A stretch of DNA of 64,000 bases from Aldrovandia affinis (GCA_029706075.1 JAINUG010000086.1:310001-374000); one strand, 5' to 3'. Counted from the stretch's first letter, positions 42,301 through 54,800 are shown. Made by a program: numbers and translations. The notes: generated from the sequence alone by a model not told the origin.

Positions 42301-44456
42301 CGTGTTACCTGGACTGGTTCCAAGCCAGCACCAGGATAAGTGAACAGCTTGCAAAACAACTGAATTAACCCTCCCTGCCCCTCCCCATCAGATCGCACTC
42401 AGCCAGTTCGTAAAATCCATTACGTTGGAATTGTGTTCCGTTGTGCTCTAGGTGCACACTTCTTGTCTCAGTTAAGGCCAAAGCTGGTATGGGGGGGCAT
42501 TTTACATTCTCTACTTGTCCAGTGGCTGAAGAGATGAGAGCGTTCTTATTGAACCAGGTTCACATGCTTTTGGGCGACAAATGTAGCCCTGGCCACTGCC
42601 ATTGGTTAAGGGAATGTTGGATAACTACAGTGGCAGTTGATTCAGGTGTCTTAGAATGAGTCACAATCACGACTTCACTGCTTTCCATTTCAATCGAAGA
42701 CTCACACATTGAGCGTGATCCAGACAGTTTCACAGATTTAAAACAGTTTTTTTCTCTCCTAATTTAAATTTTTCATTCCGTGCGCAAGTGTCATTTGTGT
42801 GATAGAAGACTGGTATTGGCTGCAAGCTACATTTACAATTTAAACCTCAAGATATTTCAGTTTAAGAGACTAAGGAATGAAGCAACAGCTGATAGTAGTC
42901 ACCAGGATATGCATATGTGCTGAGCGGCAATTAACAGGGCAAGGAGCCAGTGCCACATGATATGATGAGCTTACAGTGTGGACAGAACAGAGTCCTGACA
43001 CTCACTGACATCCACTAATAACTTGGTATTTTGTTATAAAAACCTGTCCAGTTTGATACATAACTTCCTGTTCTTGTGAGACGTGGATTTTCATTCAATT
43101 TCAAAAAGCTTCTTTCTTTTTTTTTCATGAAATGAGAAGTGACATAAAACCTTACTTGAGCAAAACATTAACGTAAGTCTAATTGGCGCAGTATTCATCC
43201 AAAGCAGTTACAGCAGAACATTAAACAGTCTGTCACCCACTTGACTGTTATTTTGCTATATTGTGCCATGCAGTCACTCCTGTACTGCAGGTATGACTGT
43301 ATGGTTTATTTAAAAGATGGGTGCACAAATAAAAATATTTTTGGTGTGTCTGTGTAAGGTTTTTAGATCAGAAGTATTGTGCTTTCCGCTTCCAGGCAGC
43401 ATAGGGTGCAGACTGACATTTGTGTTCATTATGAACAGAAAACAATCCTGCCGTGTCATGACCATTTCTACCGTTTTTATTTGTTCTAAGTAAAATTCTA
43501 CTCCATTTATTTCACGGCAAAGGATCAATCAAGGTTCCATTCCACAAGGAATTGCTTTCAAAATATTAATGTGCTCCAGTCAAATTAATTTGAAGTGAAA
43601 AGAGGTCCACTGGAGGTAATTAAGCTTTCAACATTCAACGATTATCTGTGCAATCATAAATTCCAATGTTTGGGTAACATTTGACACCTTGAGAAAAGCT
43701 TGCACCTGCTTTTTCCTTACAGTTAGAGCGAGAAAAATGAAAAAGCTTTAACTGAAACTTTCAGGATGTGAGAAAAAATAGATGGATCAGAGACTGGATT
43801 TCCAGCCCATGCTGTGAAGACTAACAGGAAATATGTATACATGTGATTGAAATACTTGGCTTAAAAAATACTAATAAAATAAAACAAAGACATCAAAAAA
43901 GTAAGGCTTTCCCAATTTTCTATTCTAATTGTTCTATTATTTTCATGTGAGCTTGAAAAAAACCTATTGGTAAACAGATTGCTTTTATATCAGTTTATGA
44001 CGATTACACACAAAGCCCACACAAAGGCTATTAACCTTTGTGGGGATTCAATACTGATGTTCAACACCCCAACCAAAAACTCTGAATTAAAAGAATATGT
44101 CATATATAGGGCCTGGAGAAAATCTTGAGGATGTGACCATCTGGGCTGGCATGCTAAATTCCAGCAGTTATCCTCCAGGTATCCCTGTAGGCACTCCAAG
44201 TTCGGAAATCATTTGCCAATCAGCACAGACGTGACTTATTATACAATCAGGGACTAAAACAGTGCAAAACTGTTAAATTATGCTGTTAAGGGTAAGTGTG
44301 GAGGAGGTGAAACATGGACACGCTAAAAACATTGATGCCTTTCCATTGATGACAAATATAACAATACTGGTATATTGTATACAGAGTAGGTTTAATTTAT
44401 TTTGCACATCTTGCAACTTATCTTTAGACCACACAAATATTATAATAGACCAGCAC
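39396..44456. other. Unassigned DNA, repeat-poor
   Basis: This is the longest stretch without a recognisable transposon. It holds a pyrimidine-rich tract at 39811-39873. Frames of 60-100 codons have no domain. The low repeat load would be compatible with conserved non-coding DNA or an intron, which I cannot test. Confidence 0.45.
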
Positions 44457-44720
44457 TTAAAGTGATAGTTCACCCAAAAACAATTAAAATATATATTTAT
44501 TTTCCTTTCAATACAATGTACTATGCATCCAAAGAGTTCAAATTCACTACAGAAACAGCGAATCCACCAACAGCTAGCTAGATGTCCAAAAACAATGGGA
44601 GTCTATGTGCCCACAAATATCTTGAAACTGCATGTCAAAATTAACTCCCAGGTACTTCTAAACAAGTCACTCAGCCACATGGTTAATTTGGTGAAATTCC
44701 ATCATTTGCTGTTCTGTTGA
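44457..44720. mobile_element. Possible old DNA repeat (TTAAAGTGATAGTTCACCC type)
   Basis: CTTAAAGTGATAGTTCACCC is the opening of a dispersed fish repeat, and ACAATGGGAGTCTATGTG fits the interior of such elements. A weaker relative is at 17643. No second terminus was found. Confidence 0.35.
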
Positions 44721-45672
44721 TAGTGGTGGAAAGCGCTGTCTCAGGCCCACTCCAAAATCTCCTATAAGTGTTCTGTTTAACTCTACCATTAATTTACTCG
44801 TCTTTCCTTTATGTTGGCAATTACCTGTACATCGTATTGAAAGTAAAGAATCTTTAAAAAAGAGTGGTTGAGGACTGAAATGCAAGATTTTCAACCCAAG
44901 ATTTTCTCTAGGCCCTAGTCATATAGTATTCTAATGCTTTTAGGGAAAGGAAACAGGCCATTTTGGCCCAATTCATTTCTGGGATTTCATAGGACTACAG
45001 TAAAAAAAAGTTAACTCACGCTGAGCATTATAATGAGTATCTATAAATACAGTATCTATGGTATTTATTACATTACAGTATTTATTACATAAATGTAAAG
45101 CAGTTCTGTAGTTAAGAGTCTGGTAGAGCACAAGACAATAAGGCATCAACAGAGAATCTTAACTGAGACTGCAAAATGAGACAAAGGGAACGCAAAAGCC
45201 ACAAAAGGTTTTGGCGAGGATGAACAAAAAGGCCACCAACTCCGACTCGCCTGCCGTTTATTTGAAGATGTGCTTTGAACCGAGCCCCCCCTTTCAGACT
45301 CTTCCGAGACAGCCAGTCATTGATTTTTGAAATACCACCATACACACGGTTGGAGTGGGGCTATGTTTGTCAGCTGCCTCTCCATGCTAAATGGCCTTTA
45401 AAGAAGGACTAGCCTCTGTGTGTCCTACAAGGTAGGATTGCAGTGTGATTTTAGGTCAACCCTTTAGAAGCAGTTGAGGCATCACAGAAAGATGGCTCAA
45501 TATGTGTGAGTCATGTGTAGGTCATCAGGAATGTGATGCTGAAATGCAAAGGGCAAGAAAATACCAGCATTCTTTCAGTGTAAAGAGACTGTACAGCACC
45601 TATAAATGCATATGGACAAGGTACATTTGATCCATCTGATGGTAGACTATCTCTCTCAAATTATTCTTTAAG
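44721..45672. other. Unassigned intergenic DNA
   Basis: Nothing recognised. Confidence 0.45.
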
Positions 45673-45866
45673 CAGAGATCCATAACCCTTGTCCTGGAGA
45701 GCTAGAGAGTCTGCCGGTTTTCATTTACTTGATCAATTAAAGCAATTTATAACACAGTTAACTCACCTCTTCCGATTTCTTGGATTTGAATTGGTTGCTG
45801 ATTTTAAAGTGGATACATAAACCAGCAGGCCAAGTGGCTCTCCAGGACAAATGTTGGGGACCCCTG
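45673..45866. mobile_element. Short MITE, probably hAT type
   Basis: The left end is CAGAGATCCATAACCCTTG then TCCTGGAGAGC. The right end is GCTCTCCAGGACAAATGTTG then GGGACCCCTG. They are near-complementary over 30 bp. This is the fish repeat with a CCTGGAGAGC terminal segment. Flanks TCTTTAAG and CTTTACAC are only partly alike. It is 194 bp and non-coding. Confidence 0.75.
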
Positions 45867-46199
45867 CTTTACACTGGGAGATGCCTGGAAAGATCAGCAC
45901 AGGAGCATCCTCTGCATCCAGAGCCTATGGCGCTTCAGCGTACCAGGAGTGCTGCAGGACCATGGACAGCGCAGTCCCCACTCACAGACACGGCAGCAGC
46001 TGGAGCCTCTTGATAATCATGGCAACTGCTGCTCACTGGCTCATCAGTGGCCTTGCATAAAGGCCCAGCAGGCTTTTGAGACTGAGAACTTTTGCTGATT
46101 TCTCTTAGACTGGATGGCACTTCTCTTGCTGTCATTTTGGGAGAGTGCAGAAAAGCATGTGCTGTGCTCCTAAATATGTGATGTCGCCCACCACTTACT
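45867..46199. other. GC-rich unassigned segment
   Basis: Short frames on both strands with no domain. It may be part of a longer or second SINE body next to the copy at 46200-46450. Confidence 0.4.
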
Positions 46200-46450
46200 G
46201 TGCAGCTTTATACCATCAGCCTGTGGGTTGCCCGATTGACCAGTGGATATCGCTGGTGTGTGTGGCAAGACAGACAACCCAGCCGACTGACTGCCTCGCT
46301 CCCTCCCTGGGCGACGCTACTGCCCACTGTAAGTCGTCCTGCTGGGCTTCTGACAACAGTTGGCACTGGCACAGTCTAAGTTCGATACCAGCTGTGTGGT
46401 TTATCCACACACTAGAGCAGTGCCTTAACAGGATGAGCCACCCCGCAGCC
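46200..46450 (-). mobile_element. tRNA-derived SINE
   Basis: On the minus strand: GGCTGCGGGGTGGCTCATCC then TGTTAAGGCACTG (A box region), then CTGGTATCGAACTTAG (B box). The A-box wording resembles the copy at 54537 (TGGCGCAACCGGTAAAGGCA). The body CGTCGCCCAGGGAGGGAGCG differs from the shared-tail copies. The 3' end is not clear. Confidence 0.6.
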
Positions 46451-46754
46451 CTACCGGATGGCACTTCTGTTACTACTGCAGCACGAGCCTTAGTCTATTT
46501 TAGTCAGTCAATATAACTTTGCTGTATTTAATATGATTTTTATGGTATCATTTTTGGGCGTGTTTCATGCCGCTTCACATCCCAGGTAGTGTGACCAAAT
46601 AAAATCCCTTGCTGGAGCTTGCTGCTGGACTCACATCTGCCACTCTGTGACTCTGTGTTAGTGGCAGGTGAACCTTTGATCTGGGATCAAATAAATCTTT
46701 CATGGGACACTTCACTGTGTTAGTGGTGTGTGGTGGTCGTGGAACTGGGTTTTT

Positions 46755-46910
46755 CACCTAAGGGTTCCAGGTTAGTTCTAAGGTCAGCCATTGTGCTGTG
46801 CAGCAACACCGTTAAGCTGATTGTTTCAATAACTTCCAAGCAGTATGAATGAATAATGTGTATTATGTATTACCCTGGATAAGGGTGTCTGCCAAACAAC
46901 AAATGCATAA
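46755..46910 (+). mobile_element. SINE with L2-type tail, degenerate
   Basis: GGTTCCAGGTTAGTTCTAAG, then CAGCAACACCGTTAAGCTGA then TTGTTTCAATAACTTCCAAG, and the tail CCCTGGATAAGGGTGTCTGCC. It is the same family as 23490-23612 and 53576-54000. The tail is borrowed from L2 LINEs. Confidence 0.6.
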
Positions 46911-48277
46911 ACTTTATTGCTGCTACAGTATGGACACTTAGTTATGCACTAGTACGTGCCAAACAGTACAAATAGTGTATCTCAAAACACAGACCTGATT
47001 AACATCACAGTCTCATCAATACTCTTAACAGTACTCAATAGAAATGCTCTTATAATAAAAAAATGTCTGCGCTTTGTAGCTTTACCTATACAGTCTCTTT
47101 GACACTTTGACATTCCATGAGCTAATCTCTGTATGTCACCTCTGCAAAATGTCTACCAATAATAATAATAATAAGGGTCTTGTGGCAGGCTGACCACACC
47201 TGTCACACTGACCACACTATAGGACTGAGACTGTGTCCGCATTAAACACTGTGCAGTCACAGTCTCTTTATGTCGATTTTTTTTTGCCCAAGGATAGTTA
47301 CTATTCAAACTAATCCTCACAATTTCATACAAATCTGTTTCCTAGTTTTTATGAAAAAGACGAGTGAAAATTTCATAAGACATATTTTTGCGCTCTTGTA
47401 CCATCTTTTTACAGCATTATACAGTTTCTCACAAAACAAGTTGGACTTTTAAATGGTCCAGTGTACTGATGAAAGCGTTTCATGTGCCAAGGTTTTTATT
47501 AAAAATAAGAGTTTTGGAAACGAGGCTCCATTCAAAATTAATGGTGAAAAGTAATAAGGTAACATTAGCTAGCTAGCTAGTCCAAGCTGGTTTGACAGCT
47601 GAAGTCGGGTGCTAGTTTATCTCTTTGTTATAGTTAGCTAGCTAGCTAGCTAGCAGTACCTAACCAAATACAGCTAGTTAGCTATGAGGTAGCATGTGTC
47701 ACATTCGGTAGACACAATCATGATTTAGTCAATCGCTTTTTTTACCAACAAAATTGCATGCTTTGTATGTGCAATAATGGATTGTACAAGAATGAACTAT
47801 TCTTACTAGTTCATACTAACTAGTTACTATGTCCAGAGATTTTAGAATCTCTGCTATGTATGAATATCTCCAAATCAACTCTGTGAATAATGTCCAGTAG
47901 CTTGCTACCAGGCCAACTTTTTCTTCACATTTGCCTCAGTCCTTGGTTTGGTATAAAACCCTTTGTTGTGGATATAAACAAAATGGCAGGAAGTAACCGT
48001 AGGTCAACTCCTTGGCAGAAAACAAAGGACTATAAGTTTAATTTGTGCCCAAAAATGAAATAGCCACAGGTACAGAATGCTCTATTTCAAGTTGTTCTGA
48101 GAAAAAAACAGAATGCTACAGAACCTGTGCGCCAAAGGCAATGCTAGTCAGGAAACATCATTATTTCTTAGCTAGCTAGCCATGATAACTTACATTGATC
48201 ATGTCTAACTCATGATGGATTAGAGATAGATAGAATTAATGCGCGTATATACATATACATATATATATATATATATA
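46911..48277. other. Unassigned; TAGC tracts
   Basis: (AAT)n at 47157-47174 and two TAGC tracts. A (TA)n run at 48250-48276 leads into the next MITE. No gene recognised. Confidence 0.5.
47565..47655. repeat. TAGC tetranucleotide tracts
   Basis: Four TAGC units at 47565-47580 and about six at 47634-47655. Similar wording recurs around 16060, 31560, 48170 and 62380. Confidence 0.8.
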
Positions 48278-48492
48278 CAGTGGGTATAAAAGGTATTCAC
48301 CCCTGTCCAGATGCGCAAAGCCAGTCGAGCCGCTTCTACCAAGTATTAAGTCAAGGGGGTGAATAATTATGGAATCAATTATTGTCTGTTTTTTATTTGT
48401 AATTAATTAAGACAATTGAATCCATTTTGATTCCAAGTATTAAAATATAATGTGAAAAATGCCAAAGGGGGTGAATATTTTTTATACCCACT
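48278..48492. mobile_element. Complete Tc1-type MITE
   Basis: It starts CAGTGGGTATAAAAGGTATTC then ACCCC and ends GGGGTGAATATTTTTTATAC then CCACT, inverted ends of about 25 bp next to a TA tract. It is 215 bp and non-coding. Partial relatives lie at 35010 and 39185. Confidence 0.8.
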
Positions 48493-49196
48493 TCATATAC
48501 ATGCTCAGTATTTTGGTTATGTTTTGTAAATGGTGATGGGCATTCATAGTCACAAGGCTTTATTACTTTCCTTTTTTCCCCTTTCACCAATGGAAATTTA
48601 ACACACCCGCTGATAATGAAATGGTTGATATACGGGCTATATATGTTTTCTTACTTCAGGAGGATGCAGAGAGGGTTAGGATGTGCAGGATGGTGACCTT
48701 TGAAAGGAATAACTATAATGGTGACAAAAATCTAAGAATTAAAGTGTTACCTGTAAAATTGCACTGTCTATTGTGCTGTCTCACCAATAAGTCTGGCACG
48801 CAGGTTTGGCTGGCTTGTTGCACGGTCTACTCCTCACTCATATTGAATTAAGAATGTGGTACTCTTCTTTTAATTTCATTATAATATTTGTGGGTTTTTT
48901 CTGTATTCACAAGAGATGAATGTTTATCCAAAATTGCATATTTTTCTACTACAATTAAAGGTGAACCCAGTAGTGGTTTAATCATTTGGATTAATTATAA
49001 TGTCATTTGATAAAAGGGTTGTGATATGACATTATTCCTGGGCTGACATAGCATACTGTATGTGCTGCCTTTACATCATGTTGTCATACAGATAAGTCTA
49101 CAGTAGGCAAATATTATTAGGCGGCTGATACGGGCTACTGTACTGCTGCAGGTGCTGATGATTTGATGCTGGTATATTGTTTGAGACGTTCAAGCA
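48493..49196. other. Unassigned intergenic DNA
   Basis: Nothing recognised. Confidence 0.45.
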
Positions 49197-49201
49197 GTCT
49201 C

Positions 49202-50080
49202 TGTTATGTTTTGACACGTTTGTTTTTGTATTTTATTATTTTCTCCTCATTACGTTTCATTCACGTCTGTTTCCCCATCTGTCTGTGTTCCTTGTTTTTC
49301 GATAATCCACTCCTCGTCTTTGTTATTGCACTATTCGGGGGATTTCGACTTTACAGGTTTTCTGCCTTATTTTCCTATCTCGTTTACTTCCTTCTTTCTT
49401 TCTATCACTCTGTATATATTAGTTAGGTGTATATAGTACTAACCAACTAATCTACTAACATTAGGGATTTAGCTTACGTTACTAACATTTACTAATTACT
49501 AATTATCTACTGCCATCATTCTCTCTCTCGTTGTCCTATCCCTGTACGCTTCTCTCCTATCGCCTTGTCTGCACGCATTTTCTTTCGATGCGCTCCTCCC
49601 CTTCTAACTGTGCACGTGTCTACCTGCTATTCCAGGTCATTTATTTTCAGTGTGTCTATGTGCTTCCCAGTCCGTGTCTTTTTTCTCCCCTTATTATTAT
49701 ATTAGTGATCCCTATCGTTCTCGCCTGTGTTCTTGCCTTTTTCCCCTCCCAGTCACACCTGATTCCTATTGTGTTTCCCTTCCCCGCTTGTATTTAAGTT
49801 CCCTGTTTGCTTTCAGTCTGCGTCAGAACGTTGATCATCATTCACTGTGCCGATTGTGTGTAAGCCAGAGTTTGTTGTATTTTCCCTTCTGTTTGACTTC
49901 GAGTTTTGCCTTCCGATTTTGTTTGTTTGCCTTTCTGATTATTTGGCTTTTGATTTTTGGACTGCCTATTTGACTACCTTATCTAACTCTGACTATCGGC
50001 TTTTGAATCTTGCTTGATTATTAAATGTTCCTTTACTGCCTTATCCTGGTCTGCGCCTGGGTCCTTGTCCAGACTTCACA
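49202..50080 (+). mobile_element. Solo LTR, copy 2, with perfect 5-bp target duplication
   Basis: It begins TGTTATGTTTTGACACG and ends CTTGTCCAGACTTCACA, flanked by GTCTC at 49197-49201 and 50081-50085. It is homologous, in the opposite orientation, to 37218-38160. Shared blocks include TATATATTAGTTAG, AACTAATCTACTAAC, TTAGGGATTTAG, ACTAATTACTAATTATCT and TGCGCCTGGGTCCTTGTCC. It has TATTTAAG at 49791 and ATTAAA near 50019 in promoter and polyadenylation positions. The 107-codon frames inside are CT-rich noise. Length is 879 bp, with no internal region. Confidence 0.92.
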
Positions 50081-50085
50081 GTCTC

Positions 50086-51182
50086 TGGATGCAATTTTGG
50101 GTGAGGCCTATTATTTGGCTTTGTGGTGATCATGACAGTCTGAATGAAGTTTCGCCATATTGTTTGGGTATGTAGTGCTTCAGCTGCTCTCTGGATCTGA
50201 GCTTGACTTGGCGTTTTTTAATGTGGTGGTGCACAAACTGGGTCGCGGGAGATATTGATTATTATCGCAGAATTTCTTATGAGTGACATTCAATGTATAC
50301 ATTACATTACAACAACAAAAAAAGAAATCTGTCTTAAAAGCTGATAATCATATGCTGTTTTGTTGATTTGTTGGCTATATTTGTTTCACGTTTAGTTAAG
50401 GCAATGTGCATAATGCTAAAAAAAAGAGTTTTATATGTAATGTTACGTTACATTAATGTGTGGGAGCCATGAACATTTAATCTAGGAATTTAATTATGTG
50501 ATTACTTGCTGGATACTTTATCCTTTCCTTTAGCTTTAAAGTATCCAAACCCTGCTTTTATGTATGGCTATTGTCAACAAATGTATTTTCATTAATAATT
50601 ACGACTTACTCTGGGTCGTCACTGAAAATGGCATTGCACCCCTGGTTTAATGCATTGTTAGTCTGCTTGGATAAAACAATTCCTTGAGTTGATATGGGCC
50701 TGTCATATGAGCATACTGTTTGTTGTCTGACGATCTAGGGTAATATCAGCGCCTACTTTGTGTTTTGGCATCATGCATTTTTTTCACCTCAGACCTTTGG
50801 ACCTCCTGTTTGTACAGCCTAAAATTGTCTATGAGGCATGGTAATCTTTTTGATTGAAATCTGACTCCATAGACTGGTGACCCATTGATGAAAATGCATG
50901 AACAATCAAATTCTAGAACTGCAGTGTGGAATTTTGAAAATGACGTTATTGCTTTATAGAACATACCTGTCAAAAGGTGAAGCTGATGTCTCTGTGCTCA
51001 GTGAGCTATTGTTACATTTAGCATTTTACCATGTTTATTGTTTGGGTGTAGTGCTGTTAATAAAATTTGTATTACTGTTCTGACAAGAGTACTGGTAGGT
51101 GAAGTGTTATGTATTTTATGTATGTTTATATTGTATGGTGTTGACTGGTTACAACATGAGAACAAAATGGAAATAGTTTATC
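50086..51182. other. Unassigned intergenic DNA
   Basis: Nothing recognised. Confidence 0.45.
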
Positions 51183-51465
51183 TTGCATTTTCCAGCCCCA
51201 ATACCACTACATTTGAGTGTTTACTTTGACAGTGTTTGCTGACTACATTCTCTGTTACTGGATAACAGTTAATATTGCATTTTCCAGGTGTAATACCTCT
51301 TAATTTCAGTGTAACTACTTTCTCTGTTTTGGGGTAACAAGTCACATTCACTAATATTGTGCAGATAGGTAACATCACAAGAAAAAAATGGAAACCAGTA
51401 ATATTGCATTTTTCAGCCCTGATACCACTCAATTCAACGTAACTAACTCTGTTACTCAGTAAAAT
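51183..51465. repeat. Three degenerate tandem units
   Basis: TTGCATTTTCCAGCCCCAAT, ATTGCATTTTCCAGGTGTAAT and ATTGCATTTTTCAGCCCTGAT start units at about 51183, 51273 and 51404. Each is followed by ACC(A/T)CT ... TTCA(G)TGTAACTA and CTCTGTTACT or CTCTGTTTTGGGG. Unit lengths are about 90 and 130 bp, so it is an old, unequal minisatellite. Confidence 0.65.
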
Positions 51466-53575
51466 AAATGCAATCGTATGTGTATGAAGTAGGCAGGTAG
51501 CAACAACAGTGCATCTTACATGGTAATAACATCAAAATTACCTTTATAGTGGATAGTACACATTGCATGGCAAAACCTGCTAATCAGATGGTTATTTAAA
51601 GTAATTACACAGCAACTACAGTTCACCTAACCTAGTAATAACAAGGATATTGTCTGTCTTATTGCTGGTAATTGATCATTGTTACCATGTTATTACGCAC
51701 TTATTCTGATCTGTAAAATGAAGTGCTATTGAATTGAAATTCTATGTCAAAAGATGGCTGGATGGTGAGACAATCAAATTGACTCTATGGGTGTGTTCAT
51801 TCAAATTACTGTAATTAATTCTGGACATAATCTATTAGAAACATTATTCTGAATGGCAGGGCACATTCTTCAAAATAATGTAAAAATAACTAAATATTTT
51901 AAAATACATTTTAGAAATGTACAAAAATGTGTCCACAGTATTTTTATGCATATATTTAAACCCATTTGAGCAGTTTGCTGGTGCTTGGTCCCGCTTATTG
52001 CTGCTTGCAGTTATATTTATTATTATCGTGATGGGTTTTCATGCCCAAAATATAAGTCCTAGCTAAGGTCTCAATGTGGATGGCTTATTGATGGCTCAAA
52101 TCAGTGATCTAATCACCCCCCAGCACTCCCCTAAAATTGGCTGTTTAATCCCTATCTTTCTCTTTTCCCCTGGTCTTAATTTTGTAGAGAAAGTATCAGT
52201 TATCAGTTTACCTTTCAGACTAAAAAAGGTTAGATAAAAATAGCACTGGACAAGCAAGGCAGGGGTGTAGTTCAAGTCAAAGGTGTCACGAACACTGTCT
52301 CACTTGTATGGTTTAATACACTTGATATCCACATACCTCAGACCAGCTAGCACCATTACCTGCTACTGCTGCTGCTATTTCTATTACAACTATTACTCCC
52401 GCACAATGTCTGTACACAGTACATGCAACCCAGTGTGCAATTACCAGTTATAACCAGAGACAACTGATAATATGCGTCTTGTGAAGCATTAGATATATGT
52501 TTGTAAGTCGTTCAATTTTAATACTGGCAAAACACAGCAGCATACCTCTGTTCCTCAATTTGTTAATTCTATATTTTTGTTACCTCATGTCTGATACCTG
52601 AATTTCTGAATCAGGCTTTAGGTGCCATATACATGTTCCTAAAGCCTTTATGAGACAGACTGAATACAGGGGCCAATATATTCTAATATAGAGCAGGATG
52701 TGTTTAATCAGTTTCTCTTTAATACAGCTTTGAGGTGGTGTATACATTCAGTACAGATACATACATGCTGTATATGTATGTATATGCTGTATACATATAC
52801 AGTATATGCTGTATACATATACAGTATATTCTGTATATTGATTTTTTAAAAGCTTCATATTATGAACCATCGCATAGAGTATATCCATTTAAATGTGTAG
52901 ACATTTTTCTGTAGGCATTCACTATAGCTACCTCTACCATGGGATTCTTTCAACAAGTTTTTTAAAATATTGCACATGTATTATTCAAACATTAAGAATG
53001 CACCATACAAGTTAGAATTCACAGAGTGTGCAATCTTTCAGACGTTCTATTAGCCCCAGTTGCGCAATGGTTTACAGTTTGTGTGTGTGTGTGTGGGGGG
53101 GTGCAATAGGGGGGGTATCTGCTATCCGCCGTCTTCTGTCTTCCTTTGTTGCCAGGGTCCGTCTGACCACAGTGATTCTCTGCAGGAGACCATGTTGACC
53201 GAGGGAGTAATGAATCTGCCAGGCTGTGACTAAGGCGCATCTGAGGCTTGTTCAGTAATAGAGATTTTGGTATTTGTCAGACTCATACTGTCCAAAGCTC
53301 TGCATGAGGTCTGCCTTCTGTAGGAATGCAAAGATCTTTTTCTGTTTTTGTTTCACTGTTTGCTCACTGCTGCTGCAACTGCAGATCAGAACTGCTATAT
53401 AAAAAAGATATTAAAAAAATGAATGACCTTACCTTATCGACCCATGTTGATACCTCTTTAGTGAGTGAACATATGTTTCTCCCACAGAGCAACTGTGAAA
53501 TGAAACATACATTCAAGCTCCCAGTGCCTTGGGTGGCATGTGCACATTTTCAAAAAAAAATTCAGGAAGTCAGGG
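51466..53575. other. Unassigned intergenic DNA
   Basis: It has a compound (TGC)/(TAC) patch at 52361-52378 and a palindromic tandem repeat at 52765-52835. A GT/G run lies at 53078-53103. No gene. Confidence 0.45.
52765..52835. repeat. Tandem palindromic AT-rich repeat
   Basis: A unit of about 23 bp, TATATGCTGTATACATATAC plus AG, occurs twice, with partial copies on both sides. CTGTATACATATACAG pairs with itself apart from the centre, so cruciforms are possible. Confidence 0.75.
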
Positions 53576-54005
53576 TACTGGAAGATTGTAGGTTAAAATC
53601 CCAGGTGGGGCACTATTGTTGTAGCCATGGGTAAGGCTAAGGCACCAAACTTAAAATGCTTAAGCATATTTCTGCATTGGTGGAGAACCAGTATAATGAA
53701 CCCAAGCTCTCTTAGCTCTCTTCTGTCTGTCTTAGCACTAAGATTAATTGAACTTTGGCCAGTTCTGATTACTGGTATGCTTTGTGATTGCTGTTATAAC
53801 ACTTTTACTAGTGGACATGTTTTTGGTTGTCCCATTCACTATGGCACTTTTGCATGACAATCTAGCCTACTGCCGTATTATTTTACAATAATGCTTTGTT
53901 TCAGTTGTGTCACAGAGGATTTCTGTATCCATACGAGTGTTTATTTAGTCCTATTGTACTGCATGCATTAATCTGTAAGTCACTAGGGAGAAGAGTGTCT
54001 GCCAT
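53576..54005 (+). mobile_element. Degenerate SINE with L2-type tail
   Basis: GATTGTAGGTTAAAATCCCA (B box area), GGTGGGGCACTATTGTTGTA then GCCATGGGTAAGGC, and at the far end CTGTAAGTCACTAGGGAGAA then GAGTGTCTGCCAT. About 300 bp separates the halves, more than in the related copies, so something was probably inserted in the middle. Confidence 0.5.
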
Positions 54006-54536
54006 TATTTTTTTGCTCCAACACCAATCATTTTTGAGAGTTTGAGACAGGAGTAGTGTTTTAGACAGGACATGTTGAATCAGTACAATTTATCAAAATA
54101 TATATGATAGCTATGTTTTCACACCATTTATTTTGCAAAAGCTATTTGGCTTCCACTCTACACACGCAGACAGAAACAGGGATGAGGGACAGGGACTCTT
54201 TTGACGTCATTCTTGTATTCAGGTGTCTTACCAGCTGAGTAAAGAAAATAGAGCTGCATTTTGGAATCTCAGACAGAATAATCAACAAGAGAATAGCATA
54301 TGAGGTGTGCAAGTATGGAGTGAGGGAACAGTGCTTTAACAAGATGGCTCCAGGTTTGAATCAGGTTTCCATCATGTATATGAGCATATGAAAGACAAAA
54401 TGTACATGGCCCCATCAAGAGATATGAAGCACAAAATACTTGAGAAGCTTGGAGAGTTAATATACAGATTTAAAGCATATGGTATGGATGAGTATTTTGA
54501 TGTTGTTACAGCAGCTTTAATTAAAAAACACCTCTG
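54006..54536. other. Unassigned intergenic DNA
   Basis: Nothing recognised. Confidence 0.45.
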
Positions 54537-54800
54537 GGGGCCCCTGGTGGCGCAACCGGTAAAGGCACTTGTTTTAATGGATGGGGGAGGCAAGCTGGTA
54601 TGAGTTTTCCACATGCAAAGCTGCTCTGTGTGTATCAAAGTTACAGTCCACGGCTTGGCGGGTTCTGTCTCGGAGGAGGGGGTTCGACGTCCTTGTCACA
54701 GCCGGTCACGGAGTTGTGGCAGCGAACTCCCATTACGAGGGGAAGGGGTAGTTGAATTAGAAGAGGATATAATTGGCCACCAAATTGGAAAATTAAGCAC
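54537..54800 (+). mobile_element. tRNA-derived SINE (shared-tail group), copy 4
   Basis: The head CCTGGTGGCGCAACCGGTAA then AGGCACTTG has a good A box; the B box is poorly kept. Body ACAGTCCACGG, TCTGTCTCGGAGGAGG and GTCACGGAGTTGTGGCAGCG aligns with 33397-33485. The tail ATATAATTGGCCACCAAATTG is shared. It is shorter than copies 1 and 3. Confidence 0.8.
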
